From positions 1 through 32,407 of the forward strand of contig VYCT01000247.1 of NCBI GenBank assembly GCA_009843785.1: 32,407 nucleotides of DNA, written 5' to 3'. Within the stretch, counting starts at the first letter, position 1. Each line of letters opens with the position of its first letter. Positions 1-7,398 of this stretch are shown here, piece by piece. The notes beneath the pieces were generated by a model. The model had not been told where the DNA came from, searched no databases, and saw only the letters and a program-made list of their open reading frames with translations. The position numbers and the translations under genes were made by a program. The stretch comes from Candidatus Poribacteria bacterium. Its GTDB lineage: Bacteria > Poribacteria > WGA-4E > WGA-3G.

Positions 1-336
1 ACCTAACAATATCAACGACAGACTACCCTCAAAAAAAAATGGGGGTAAGTGACCCTCCGGATTATCTTCCATATAGGCGAGGAACTCGTCCGCGTTCCCT
101 ACAACAGATGCGATCTTTGCTTCATCCAATTCCGCGATAACGGCATCTTCAATTTTCTTCGTCGATTTCCAATCGCCCCAACCATCGGGGTTAAAACCGT
201 AGTTTTCATCATAATAGAGGAATACTTCAGGTGCTGCCGACGTTGCGACGGCACAGCCGAGAAGGATTCCAATCAGCAGGAAAATTTTGAATTGCAAGCG
301 AAACTTGCGGGCTATACCACAGATGTTATACCTCAT
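1..336 (-). CDS. Secreted protein of unknown function, 3' end outside the window
   Basis: A leftward reading frame opens with ATG at 336 and runs without a stop to the window edge, about 112 codons. A strong Shine-Dalgarno AAGGAGGT sits about 7 bases before the ATG. The N-terminus has a basic stretch, then a hydrophobic segment (FKIFLLIGILLGCAVATSAA) typical of a Sec signal peptide with an Ala-x-Ala-like cleavage site. The mature part starts with PEVFLYYDENYGFNPDGWGDW and continues acidic and soluble-looking. The start and signal peptide are well supported. I do not recognise the family, and the missing C-terminal part prevents a functional call. A run of nine T (sense strand) near the edge is a possible error-prone site. 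Confidence 0.7.
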   Translation of the reverse strand, partial: MRYNICGIARKFRLQFKIFLLIGILLGCAVATSAAPEVFLYYDENYGFNPDGWGDWKSTKKIEDAVIAELDEAKIASVVGNADEFLAYMEDNPEGHLPPFFFEGSLSLILLG

Positions 337-445
337 GACAAAACCTCCTTTGCTTTGCCTGATTTATCCGTGCCTTAGCAGTGTTCGGTGCGACTTCGCA
401 AGTGCTATCGACAAATGTTACCGCGATTTATAGAAAAGGTTTTAC

Positions 446-1321
446 TCACCGCAACCACGGTAAAATTCTGGCAAAGGCACGAGAACGCTCTTTGACAAGA
501 AAAAAATTTCTTTGAGTTGTGTCAGAGAGCTTTTTACATCGCTGGATAGAATGTTTCCTGATTTCATAGAGTTGATACCCTAAATCGGTGACGTAATCTT
601 CAATTTCTGCGAAAATGGCACGATTCGTTTCACCGACATCTTTGAGTTCTGCCATTAAGAGGGGTGCATGCGTCTTTAAGTAGTATTCACCACCTTTCAA
701 CACTTCTAACTGATACCCCTCAACATCAATTTTGACAAAATTCGGAGCCGATAGTTCGTAAAAAAGGTTGTCAATCGTGTCGAGCGTCACGCGTTCGGAT
801 GCGGCGCGTCCGTCAGCATACTTTAAGGAAGCAGTTCCTTCGGCAAGTGCTGCTTCGGAATAGTGGAGGTGTCGGTGTTCCTGTCTGTTGCCGAGACCTT
901 TGTTAACGACAGTAACGTTTGTGAATTGGTTTAGAGAGACATTTTCATGGAGGTAACCACAGGTGCGCGCCGCGGGTTCAAACGCTATGACTGCGCCGCT
1001 GTCCTCAACCAGCGAAGCGAGGAGGCACGTATAGAATCCGATATTCGCTCCGATGTCCCAACAAATATCGCCCGGTTTGATGATCTTCAGGAGTTTGGTA
1101 ACGATATATCTTTCATCATGTGTGCCGTAAAAATAGAGATATTGATGCTCCGGGTTCACCAAGTTGGCTTTCAGTCGGAATTGATACTTGGTTTCAAACG
1201 TAACGATCGGATTTTCGGGTGTAATCCAATCTCTGGTTAGATTCAAGAGTAGTCTTTTTCCATCAGTGATTGGGCACCATCGGAGATACCCCCGGATAAG
1301 CCGGTTGAGTTGCGGGTTCAT
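446..1321 (-). CDS. FkbM family SAM-dependent methyltransferase
   Basis: This 291-residue protein has the FkbM-type methyltransferase layout. The SAM-binding motif I is DIGANIGFYT near residue 90, an acidic motif II is in IAFEP, and the family signature VKIDVEGYQ lies near residue 190. FkbM enzymes O-methylate small molecules or sugars; the substrate here is unknown. The ATG at 1321 is preferred over an in-frame GTG at 1327 because it makes a 4-base ATGA overlap with the stop of the upstream PhyH gene, implying translational coupling. The pairing suggests both act on the same metabolite or glycan, which is inference. There is no signal peptide, so the protein is cytoplasmic. Confidence 0.88.
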   Translation of the reverse strand: MNPQLNRLIRGYLRWCPITDGKRLLLNLTRDWITPENPIVTFETKYQFRLKANLVNPEHQYLYFYGTHDERYIVTKLLKIIKPGDICWDIGANIGFYTCLLASLVEDSGAVIAFEPAARTCGYLHENVSLNQFTNVTVVNKGLGNRQEHRHLHYSEAALAEGTASLKYADGRAASERVTLDTIDNLFYELSAPNFVKIDVEGYQLEVLKGGEYYLKTHAPLLMAELKDVGETNRAIFAEIEDYVTDLGYQLYEIRKHSIQRCKKLSDTTQRNFFLVKERSRAFARILPWLR

Positions 1322-2136
1322 CCCCACGTTTCAAGCCCGAGTAACTTTTTGCCAAGTTCGGTGAGGTATGCGGTTTCGCCGGATTCATGTTCCTTTTCTG
1401 CCCGTTCACCGCCAAATCCTGCCATGCGTTCTTTCCAAGCATTGATGCGTCGCTCGCGTGCTTCGGGGTTCGCCTCACCTGTTGGGGTCATGGTAATGTA
1501 TTGAACGACACGCGGTTTATCGGCAGTATTAATGCCGGCACTGTGTGGCAATGCGCTGTGCCAAATCACAAGGTCTCCTGCTTTCCCGGGGACCGACAGT
1601 GTGCCGAGTGCTTCTAAATCCTGATGTCTTGGATCCGCATGGGGTGGTAGGTTTTTTATCCATTCATCAATCTTATTATGGAACCCGGGTACACAGGTGA
1701 ACGCGCCTTGGTTGGCTGCGGTATCAGTAAGATAGAGAACCCCCTGTACATGGAACCGGACGGGGACCTCCACGGACATGTCCCAGTGGAGTCCTAAGTT
1801 TGTGCGTTCAAATTTACTTGGAACATTGGGTGGACTCATGCTGGCGCGATCAAAACTTACCCATAACTTTTCATTGTCCCAAATTTCGGCGAAAGCCTGG
1901 TGAATGCGCGGGTATTGGCGAGTTGCCCACAAGGCTGGATGCTGGTAGATTTCTACCATGATGCCCTTACGTGCCGGGTCGGCGTACCAACTCTCAGGAT
2001 TGTTAGCATCCATTTCAAGGAAGTCCCAAACTGCCTGCGCTGCGTTCTGAATTAATTCAGGGGGTGCTGCGTCGTGGATAACGACATAGCCGTTTTCTTC
2101 CCAAAAAGTGCGATCCTCGGAACTTAAAACTGCCAT
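1318..2136 (-). CDS. Phytanoyl-CoA dioxygenase (PhyH) family Fe(II)/2-oxoglutarate oxygenase
   Basis: This 272-residue protein matches the PhyH family of non-haem iron, 2-oxoglutarate-dependent oxygenases. The iron-binding HxD is in LGLHWDMS (His117, Asp119). The distal histidine is probably His198 in GDLVIWHSALPHSAG, followed by the 2-oxoglutarate-binding Arg209 in KPRVVQY. The N-terminal FWEENGYVVI segment is also typical. Family members hydroxylate lipids, secondary metabolites or quaternary amines; the substrate cannot be read from sequence. The ATG at 2136 has a good GGAGGA ribosome site. The stop overlaps the start of the FkbM gene by 4 bases, so the two form a coupled pair. Confidence 0.92.
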   Translation of the reverse strand: MAVLSSEDRTFWEENGYVVIHDAAPPELIQNAAQAVWDFLEMDANNPESWYADPARKGIMVEIYQHPALWATRQYPRIHQAFAEIWDNEKLWVSFDRASMSPPNVPSKFERTNLGLHWDMSVEVPVRFHVQGVLYLTDTAANQGAFTCVPGFHNKIDEWIKNLPPHADPRHQDLEALGTLSVPGKAGDLVIWHSALPHSAGINTADKPRVVQYITMTPTGEANPEARERRINAWKERMAGFGGERAEKEHESGETAYLTELGKKLLGLETWG

Positions 2137-2156
2137 TTTTTCCTCCAGTGACTATG

Positions 2157-2191
2157 GCTGTCAGCCGTCAGCAGTCGGCTGTCAGCAGAAG
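2157..2191. repeat. Heptad tandem repeat, copy 1
   Basis: Five consecutive 7-base units read GCTGTCA, GCCGTCA, GCAGTCG, GCTGTCA, GCAGAAG. They lie about 20 bases upstream of the PhyH start codon. The 7-base periodicity matches the other intergenic tracts in this window, although this copy is a GC-richer variant. The rest of 2192-2343 contains nothing I can support. Confidence 0.7.
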
Positions 2192-2343
2192 ACGTTGGGT
2201 TTCACTGTGTTTCTGTGTGGATACGCTGGTATTTTAGTGTTGATGTCCTTTCAGGTACTAACCTTGATTTTTTAACGCCGTTCAACCCAACCTACAAAAA
2301 TCTGAGACTGTCAGTGAATTCCCATTTTCACTATACTCATTTT

Positions 2344-2796
2344 TTAGCCCAATCGGCGTAAATAGGCAGATAGGAAGATAACGATGAGTCCCAAGATTAT
2401 CGTAAGGTTCAGCCACGGTGCTGGTCTCTTTTGGTAGACGCCAAACACCGGATATGGAAATGTTAGGGCAATCGCTAACGTAAATATTAGAAAGACGATG
2501 AAAAGTTTGATACCTAAGACGAAGATGTAGAGCGAGTAATCTGAAACAACGGGGTCGATAGCGGCATCAGCACGTGCGCCCCGAAAAAAGGTAATAAAAT
2601 TATACAATCCGGATATGAGGATCGTTAACAAGGCTGTCCAAACAACACCACTGAAACGTCGCAGTGCTGATGAGATCAAGGCTGCGGGATCAGCGGCACG
2701 GTTAGCGATTGGCAGAAAAACAGTGCGAAAGAAAAAGAAGCCTCCTATCATTAGAACGACGGATCCGACATGTATCCATTGCATCAAAGCTTCCAT
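2344..2796 (-). CDS. CopD-like four-helix integral membrane protein
   Basis: A 150-residue, very hydrophobic protein with four predicted transmembrane helices: around residues 5-25, 50-70, 88-112 and 128-145. The opening QWIHVGSVVLMIGGFFFFR, the LRRFSG segment before helix 2 and ILISGLYNF within it resemble the CopD/YebZ-type copper-resistance membrane domain and related small bacterial proteins. The histidine in WIHVG is typically conserved there. A role in copper or haem handling is only family-level inference. The ATG at 2796 has no clear ribosome site; an internal ATG at codon 5 (MQWIHVG) is an alternative. A repeated leader motif lies directly upstream. Confidence 0.72.
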   Translation of the reverse strand: MEALMQWIHVGSVVLMIGGFFFFRTVFLPIANRAADPAALISSALRRFSGVVWTALLTILISGLYNFITFFRGARADAAIDPVVSDYSLYIFVLGIKLFIVFLIFTLAIALTFPYPVFGVYQKRPAPWLNLTIILGLIVIFLSAYLRRLG

Positions 2797-2806
2797 TTTT
2801 TTTATT

Positions 2807-2831
2807 ATTGGGTTTTCGCGCCGATTTTTCC
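2807..2831 (-). repeat. Leader repeat (CGAAAACCC motif), copy upstream of CopD-like gene
   Basis: A 25-base sequence occurs here and again, base for base, at 6325-6349. Its core on the minus strand is GGCGCGAAAACCCAAT. In both places it lies just 5' of a leftward gene and in the same orientation. A shortened copy is at 6300-6313 and a diverged one at 6412-6423. It may be an interspersed repeat or a shared regulatory site; sequence alone does not decide. Confidence 0.75.
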
Positions 2832-2855
2832 TTCGTCATTCACAAGTAGTAGGTC

Positions 2856-2888
2856 AAGGGCAGTCAGTACAACATGTTGACTGCCCTT
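2856..2888. terminator. Perfect 11-bp hairpin, terminator-like
   Basis: AAGGGCAGTCA (2856-2866) and TGACTGCCCTT (2878-2888) form a perfect 11-base-pair stem with an 11-base loop. It lies 18 bases beyond the stop of the leftward Cys-rich gene, where a terminator for the molybdo-enzyme operon would be expected. The T tract follows the stem on the plus strand, whereas on the minus strand the stem is preceded by A's and followed by only two T's. A bidirectional or attenuating terminator is plausible. Confidence 0.5.
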
Positions 2889-2905
2889 TTTCATCGGTTA
2901 TGCGA

Positions 2906-3145
2906 TTATACCACCGGCTTTCCGCCAACAGGAGCGAAGCAGTTACGCGACTGCTTGCAAGCGTCTGGCGATACGAACTGATCGTCGGGGCCGACGACTT
3001 GCATGGTGCAGTTGCACCAATAGTGCGAACCGGGGTTGTTTTCAACAAGGTTCTGCAAATTGCCGCCCGGAATGTAAATTGCCTTCGTCCGGAGGTTCTG
3101 GCATATCGGACGATTAAAGATCGGAAGAGCTTTTCCGTCTAACAT
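2906..3145 (-). CDS. Small cysteine-rich protein at the end of the molybdo-enzyme operon
   Basis: A 79-residue protein with ATG at 3145 and a good AAGGAG ribosome site 8-9 bases upstream. It starts 16 bases after the FAD-subunit gene on the same strand, so it is probably the last gene of that operon. Five cysteines are visible: one in RPICQNL, a Cys-x-Cys pair in YWCNCTM, and two in DACKQSRNCF. This could suit metal or Fe-S binding. No signal peptide or membrane helix is seen, and I do not recognise a family. The ribosome site, operon position and absence of a competing frame support a real gene; its function is unknown. Confidence 0.68.
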   Translation of the reverse strand: MLDGKALPIFNRPICQNLRTKAIYIPGGNLQNLVENNPGSHYWCNCTMQVVGPDDQFVSPDACKQSRNCFAPVGGKPVV

Positions 3146-3161
3146 ATTGATGCTCCTTTCT

Positions 3162-4142
3162 TTAGCTTGTGGCCATCATAGCGGCGCGGCTGATGAGGTT
3201 CTGTGTTAAGGTTACCTTATAGGCGTTGTCGTTCAAAGGTTGTGCGTCCTTGACAGCATCCGCGCCCGCCTGTTTACTGACCGTGTCATCAACCATCTTG
3301 CCGGTAAGTGCGGCTTCCGCTTCTGTAGAGCGCCACGGTGCAGGTGCAACACCGCCGAGGACGACACTGGCAGACTTACAGGTTTTTCCGTCCATCTCAA
3401 AGACCGCTGCCACACTTGCTAATGCGAAGTCGGGGGCACCTTTCTCGCGCGCTTTGAGATAGAAGCTTTTGGTATTAGGTTTAGCCGGAGGTACTTGGAC
3501 TTCAACGACGATTTCATTGGGTTCAAGCACGTTTTCACGGAACGGATTCGCTGCGGGTAAGGTAAAGAACTCCTCAAGCAACATCGTTTTCTCCCCTTCG
3601 GGTCCAACGATTTTCAGCGATGCGCCAAGCGCAATAAGTGCGGGTGCGAGGTCCGAAGGATGCACAATGTAAACAGGGTCCCCGCCGAGGATTGCGTGAT
3701 ATTTGCTCAACCCATCAACTGCATAACAGATGTCTCCACCTTTTTTCAGACAATGGGTGCTCTCATCGCGATAATACCAGCAGCGTGGACGTTGACAGAG
3801 ATTTCCGCCGAGCGTTCCGACGTTCCGAATCTGCGGTGTAGCCACAGACCCCGCGGCTTGCGCCAAAACGGTATAATGCTGCTGGATCGTCGGATGTCTG
3901 GCAATGTCTGCAACGGTAGCTAACGCGCCGATTTTTAATCCCGATGCGTCTGCTTCGATAGCATCCATTCCAGGCAACGTTTTGAGGTTAATGAGTGTCT
4001 TCGGTGTCTCAACGTACTCCTTAAGCTCAGCGAGCAGATCCGTACCGCCGGCGATAAGCATCACTTCGCCCCATCCACTGTCGCTCAGTAGTGCGGTGAC
4101 CTGCTCAAGACTGGTGGCGTTGACGTAACTAAATTTTTCCAT
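3162..4142 (-). CDS. FAD-binding subunit of a PaoABC-like molybdenum hydroxylase
   Basis: This 326-residue protein has the CoxM/XdhB-type FAD fold. The pyrophosphate-binding loop is AGGTDLL near residue 32, and the second FAD motif is TLGGNLCQRPRCWYYR near residue 110. A CO-dehydrogenase flavoprotein C-terminal domain follows. Between the FAD motifs lie four cysteines (NLC, PRC, THC, DIC) in a short insert before HAILGG. This matches the extra [4Fe-4S]-binding insert of E. coli PaoB (YagS) and, in a different form, of 4-hydroxybenzoyl-CoA reductase beta subunits. The subunit would pass electrons from the [2Fe-2S] subunit through FAD. The ATG at 4142 follows GGAGGTAAGCA, which overlaps the stop of the large-subunit gene. 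Gene order here is A-C-B rather than A-B-C. Confidence 0.9.
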   Translation of the reverse strand: MEKFSYVNATSLEQVTALLSDSGWGEVMLIAGGTDLLAELKEYVETPKTLINLKTLPGMDAIEADASGLKIGALATVADIARHPTIQQHYTVLAQAAGSVATPQIRNVGTLGGNLCQRPRCWYYRDESTHCLKKGGDICYAVDGLSKYHAILGGDPVYIVHPSDLAPALIALGASLKIVGPEGEKTMLLEEFFTLPAANPFRENVLEPNEIVVEVQVPPAKPNTKSFYLKAREKGAPDFALASVAAVFEMDGKTCKSASVVLGGVAPAPWRSTEAEAALTGKMVDDTVSKQAGADAVKDAQPLNDNAYKVTLTQNLISRAAMMATS

Positions 4143-4153
4143 TGCTTACCTCC

Positions 4154-6274
4154 TTATGCCTTCTTCTCGGCAAGCGCGGTGAGAATCTTATCGGGTGTGA
4201 TGGGCAATTCCCGAATCCGTACGCCAATGGCGTTATAAACGGCATTCGCTATAGCACCCGGTGTTGGAATACAGGGCGGTTCACCGACCCCAGTAACCTT
4301 TCGATGCGTATCAAAAACGATGGATTTAATCTCAGGAATCTCAAAAGTTCCGGGGACTTTATAATCCTCAAGGTTTGCATTGAGCATTCGACCGGTCTGT
4401 GCGTCCATGAAACGTTCTTCAAGGAGTGCTTGTCCCAATCCCATGATGACTCCGCCATTAATTTGGCTCTCTGTTGCCAAGCGGTTAATTGCCAATCCGC
4501 AATCTTGAACGGCGACAATTTTGATAACTCTGACTGCGCCCGTTTCGGTATCGACTTCGACTTCAGCGAACTGTGTGCCAGCGACCCCGCCTTGCCGGAG
4601 TTCTTCATCCCACTCTCCGCCTTCGCTGATGCTGTCCATACCGAGTTGTCCGGTTGCGAGTTCCCACTTAATTGTCTTCGTTCTATCAGAAACGACATAA
4701 ATGGTGCGGTTGCCGACGCGTAGGTCTCCGACAGGTGCATTCAGCTGTGGGGCGATACGCTCAAACAATTTCTGTTTTGCTGCCGCTGCGGCGGTTTTGA
4801 TAACCGGTGCGACAGATGCCGTTGTCTGACTACCACCACTACCGCCGGAGGGCAGTCCTGGTCCACTATCGCCCACCGTTACCCTAATATCGGTCGGCGC
4901 GAGTCCGAATTCCTCAGCAACAATAATTGCGATCGCGGTTCGGATACCGGTGCCGATGTCCTGTGTTCCAGTGACCGCTTCGACGGTGCCATCGGAATTG
5001 ATGGTGACACGCGCTTGCGTGCCGCGTCCGCCGCCGCCGCCCCATTGACCACTCCCGACACCCATCCCGCGTTTTTTCACGGCTTTACCAGCCCCTGGGA
5101 CGCTGTTCCGTCGGTGCCATCCAATTTCTTGTGCGCCGAGGGTATATTGTGCTTGTCGTACTTCACTGGTATCGTTAATACGACGGAATTCCAATGGATT
5201 CATTCCGAGTTTCTCAGCGAGTTCATCCATCAAGGAATCCATAGCAAATGCGCCTTGTGGGTGTCCAGGTGCTCGCATCGCGCGTTGGTTGCCGACGTTG
5301 ACAGCGACGTTCACCCTTTCAGTCCGTCTGTTTGGTACATGATAGACGTAAGGTGCTTGGAAACCGGCCCCGCTTGAGATTCCGCCTGTGCCGTGCCCTT
5401 TCATATCGTAAGCGATGAGCCGTCCGTCGCCCGTTGCACCTGCGCGTACATGCTGTGTCATCGACGGACGGTTTCCAGCAACAAGGTGCTCGGCTTTTCG
5501 AGTGAGCATCAACTTGACGGGTCTGCCTGTGATCCGTGCTAATTCAGCGACTCTGCGTCCTTCTACACCGGGTCCGAATTTGCTACCGAAACCGCCCCCC
5601 ATGTGCTCTGTGATAACTCGGACCTGGTTTGCGGGTAGATTAAAAGAGCCAGCTAAATCGTTACGGACCCCAAAAACACCTTGTGTAGATGCCCAAACGG
5701 TTAGATTCTGCTCATCTTCCCACTCAGCAACATTCCCGTGTGTTTCCAAACAGACGTGTGTCTGGACAGGAGCGTGATAGGTAGCCTCGACTTCAACGGC
5801 AGCTTGGGCAAATCCGCCTGCAAGGTCGCCTTCTTCCCTGACGTTAGGATTGCTCTGATTCCCCGTCCAATCGTCTCGGATTTGCGGCGCGCCTTCTGCC
5901 ATCGCATCTGCTTCTGTGACGACATGCGGTAGTTCTTCCAGATCAACACGAATCAGTCGGATTGCGTCTTTAGCGATGTCGTCGGTTTCCGCTGCGACTG
6001 CTGCGATTTCCTGCCCTTGGTACCGAATTTTATTTCCAACTTCAACAATCTGTATAACGGCTTTGACACCGGGCAGTGCTTCGGCTTCGCTGAGGTCTAC
6101 ACCTACAACGTTGGCGTGTGCGACTTCAGAACGTAAGATACGTCCATAAAGCATGCCGGGTCGATTGATATCAAAAGTATACTTCGCTTTTCCAGTGACT
6201 TTGTCCCTACCTGACAAACGGGGTATCCGTTTGCCGATGAGCCGAGATTCACTTGCTTCTCCCCATGATGCCAT
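4154..6274 (-). CDS. Molybdopterin-binding catalytic subunit, xanthine dehydrogenase/aldehyde oxidase family
   Basis: This 706-residue protein has the molybdenum hydroxylase large-subunit layout: an N-terminal a/b hammerhead domain (RLSGRDKVTGKAKYTFD) followed by two Moco-binding domains. Cofactor loops visible are GGGFGSK, AMRAPGHPQG and GTQDIGTG. The catalytic glutamate is in GVGEPP at residue 665 near the C-terminus. A length of about 700 and the shape of the loops resemble E. coli PaoC more than full xanthine dehydrogenases. The reaction is probably hydroxylation of an aldehyde or N-heterocycle; the substrate is not readable. ATG at 6274 is preceded by AGGAGG. It is the second gene of the operon; a repeat-filled 215-base spacer separates it from the small subunit. 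Confidence 0.93.
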   Translation of the reverse strand: MASWGEASESRLIGKRIPRLSGRDKVTGKAKYTFDINRPGMLYGRILRSEVAHANVVGVDLSEAEALPGVKAVIQIVEVGNKIRYQGQEIAAVAAETDDIAKDAIRLIRVDLEELPHVVTEADAMAEGAPQIRDDWTGNQSNPNVREEGDLAGGFAQAAVEVEATYHAPVQTHVCLETHGNVAEWEDEQNLTVWASTQGVFGVRNDLAGSFNLPANQVRVITEHMGGGFGSKFGPGVEGRRVAELARITGRPVKLMLTRKAEHLVAGNRPSMTQHVRAGATGDGRLIAYDMKGHGTGGISSGAGFQAPYVYHVPNRRTERVNVAVNVGNQRAMRAPGHPQGAFAMDSLMDELAEKLGMNPLEFRRINDTSEVRQAQYTLGAQEIGWHRRNSVPGAGKAVKKRGMGVGSGQWGGGGGRGTQARVTINSDGTVEAVTGTQDIGTGIRTAIAIIVAEEFGLAPTDIRVTVGDSGPGLPSGGSGGSQTTASVAPVIKTAAAAAKQKLFERIAPQLNAPVGDLRVGNRTIYVVSDRTKTIKWELATGQLGMDSISEGGEWDEELRQGGVAGTQFAEVEVDTETGAVRVIKIVAVQDCGLAINRLATESQINGGVIMGLGQALLEERFMDAQTGRMLNANLEDYKVPGTFEIPEIKSIVFDTHRKVTGVGEPPCIPTPGAIANAVYNAIGVRIRELPITPDKILTALAEKKA

Positions 6275-6289
6275 GCGTTTTCCTCCTAT

Positions 6290-6349
6290 CTTTTTAACGA
6301 TTGGGTTTTCGCGTCTTTTTAACGATTGGGTTTTCGCGCCGATTTTTCC
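6290..6349 (-). repeat. Tandem 24-base repeat plus leader motif
   Basis: A 24-base unit beginning CTTTTTAACGATTGGG occurs at 6290-6313 and again at 6315-6338. The second unit runs into the full 25-base leader motif (6325-6349) that also precedes the CopD-like gene. The array ends 16 bases before the large-subunit ATG, just beyond its ribosome site, so it would be in the mRNA leader. Confidence 0.85.
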
Positions 6350-6355
6350 GTTTTA

Positions 6356-6405
6356 ACCATCAACTCGTGTCTTTCTTTGTAATCTGTATGAGTCGAGTTG
6401 ATGGT
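6356..6405. repeat. 12-bp inverted repeat (hairpin) in the operon spacer
   Basis: ACCATCAACTCG (6356-6367) and CGAGTTGATGGT (6394-6405) are perfect inverted repeats separated by 26 bases. A third partial copy, CCGAGTTGATGATAATC, lies near 6438 next to a diverged copy of the leader motif (6412-6423). In RNA this could form a stem between the small- and large-subunit cistrons and alter their relative expression, which is inference. Confidence 0.65.
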
Positions 6406-6489
6406 CAAAAAATCGGGTTTTCGACCAATTTCAACCGAGTTGATGATAATCAGATATTGGCGCGTAAAGTCCAAGTAGAGCAATAGGAC

Positions 6490-7125
6490 TTACATCTTCT
6501 TGGATGCAGTCTTGACAGCATCAAAGATGAACGGATAGGTGCCACAGCGACATGTGTTGCCCGACAAACCGACTTTAATTTCTTCAAGCGTCGGTTTTGC
6601 GTTTTCACTCAATAGGGCTGCAGATGAGACGACGAAACCGGGCGTGCAGAATCCACACATCAGCGCGTCGTGCTGGATGAATGCTTCTTGGACAGGATGC
6701 AGATCATCGCCGTCTGCTAACCCTTCAACAGTTGTTATCTGCTTGTCCTGTGCATCCATTGCGAGCATCATGCAAGCGTAGACAGGGTTCCCGTCTGCCA
6801 TGACGGTACAACCGCCACATTCACCCCGGTCACAAATGAGTTTGGCACCGGTTAAATCAACATTGTTCCCGCTCGTGTCAATTCCATCGCGTAAAACGGT
6901 CAAGAGGGTTGTGCGTGCTTCAACTTCAACTTGATACGGTTTCCCGTTGATATTGAGTTGAATTGTTGCACTGGCGACAGCGTCTCCTTCTTGGGCATCA
7001 GCGGCTTTTTCACCACCGATTAAGACGCTCGGGGCGACGGTTGCAGCGACGGTGCCGGTGCCTACGCCCTTTAAGAAGCTCCGGCGCGAGATGTTCGTGC
7101 CCTGCTTTTTTTCTTTATCAGGCAT
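6490..7125 (-). CDS. Tat-exported [2Fe-2S] subunit of the molybdenum hydroxylase (PaoA-like)
   Basis: This 211-residue protein starts with a twin-arginine signal: SRRSFLKGVGTGTVAATVAP at residues 13-32. A plant-type ferredoxin domain follows, with cysteines in ICDRGECGGCTV and ACMML. The C-terminal four-helix domain binds the second cluster (MCGFCTPG and NTCRCGTYP). This layout, including the Tat signal, matches E. coli PaoA. The assembled complex is therefore expected in the periplasm, with the other two subunits carried by this signal. GGAGG lies 8 bases before the ATG at 7125. It is the first gene of the operon. Confidence 0.93.
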   Translation of the reverse strand: MPDKEKKQGTNISRRSFLKGVGTGTVAATVAPSVLIGGEKAADAQEGDAVASATIQLNINGKPYQVEVEARTTLLTVLRDGIDTSGNNVDLTGAKLICDRGECGGCTVMADGNPVYACMMLAMDAQDKQITTVEGLADGDDLHPVQEAFIQHDALMCGFCTPGFVVSSAALLSENAKPTLEEIKVGLSGNTCRCGTYPFIFDAVKTASKKM

Positions 7126-7203
7126 GCGGTGCCTCCTTCAATTGTAAGTTCAGCTTAAGGTTATCGCGTTGGTTGGCGAATTGGTTATTTCTCAATTTCT
7201 GTC

Positions 7204-7232
7204 AATATATCATATATCATATTTTTTATCAA
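7204..7232 (-). promoter_or_regulatory. Predicted sigma70-type promoter of the molybdo-enzyme operon
   Basis: On the minus strand, TTGATA (7232-7227), a 17-base AT-rich spacer and TATATT (7209-7204) lie about 80 bases upstream of the small-subunit ATG. Confidence 0.65.
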
Positions 7233-7278
7233 GCGAAAAAATCAGGAAAATGTTGTCTCGGTGCATCAGAAAAATTGA

Positions 7279-7308
7279 TTGGCAATTTTCCTTAAAATAG
7301 GGTATCAT
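7279..7308 (+). promoter_or_regulatory. Predicted promoter of the thioredoxin gene
   Basis: TTGGCA (7279-7284), an 18-base spacer and TATCAT (7303-7308) lie about 90 bases upstream of the trxA start. It diverges from the molybdo-enzyme promoter about 50 bases away. Confidence 0.45.
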
Positions 7309-7398
7309 ATTAATGTCTTGATGCACTTATAAGGGAACTTGCTCACACATAATATTATAAAAAGACAGTTTGTCTACCATAAACCAAAAGGAGCTATC

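Noticed and set aside
49-378. A 109-codon plus-strand reading frame at the left edge.
   Set aside because: It is antisense to the frame at 1-336, which has a strong ribosome site and a proper signal peptide; the plus-strand frame has neither.
2615-3142. A 175-codon plus-strand reading frame spanning the CopD-like gene's 5' end and the Cys-rich gene.
   Set aside because: It is antisense to two supported genes and crosses a hairpin and a repeat; its apparent similarity to frames near 6300 comes from the shared leader repeat, not from a protein family.
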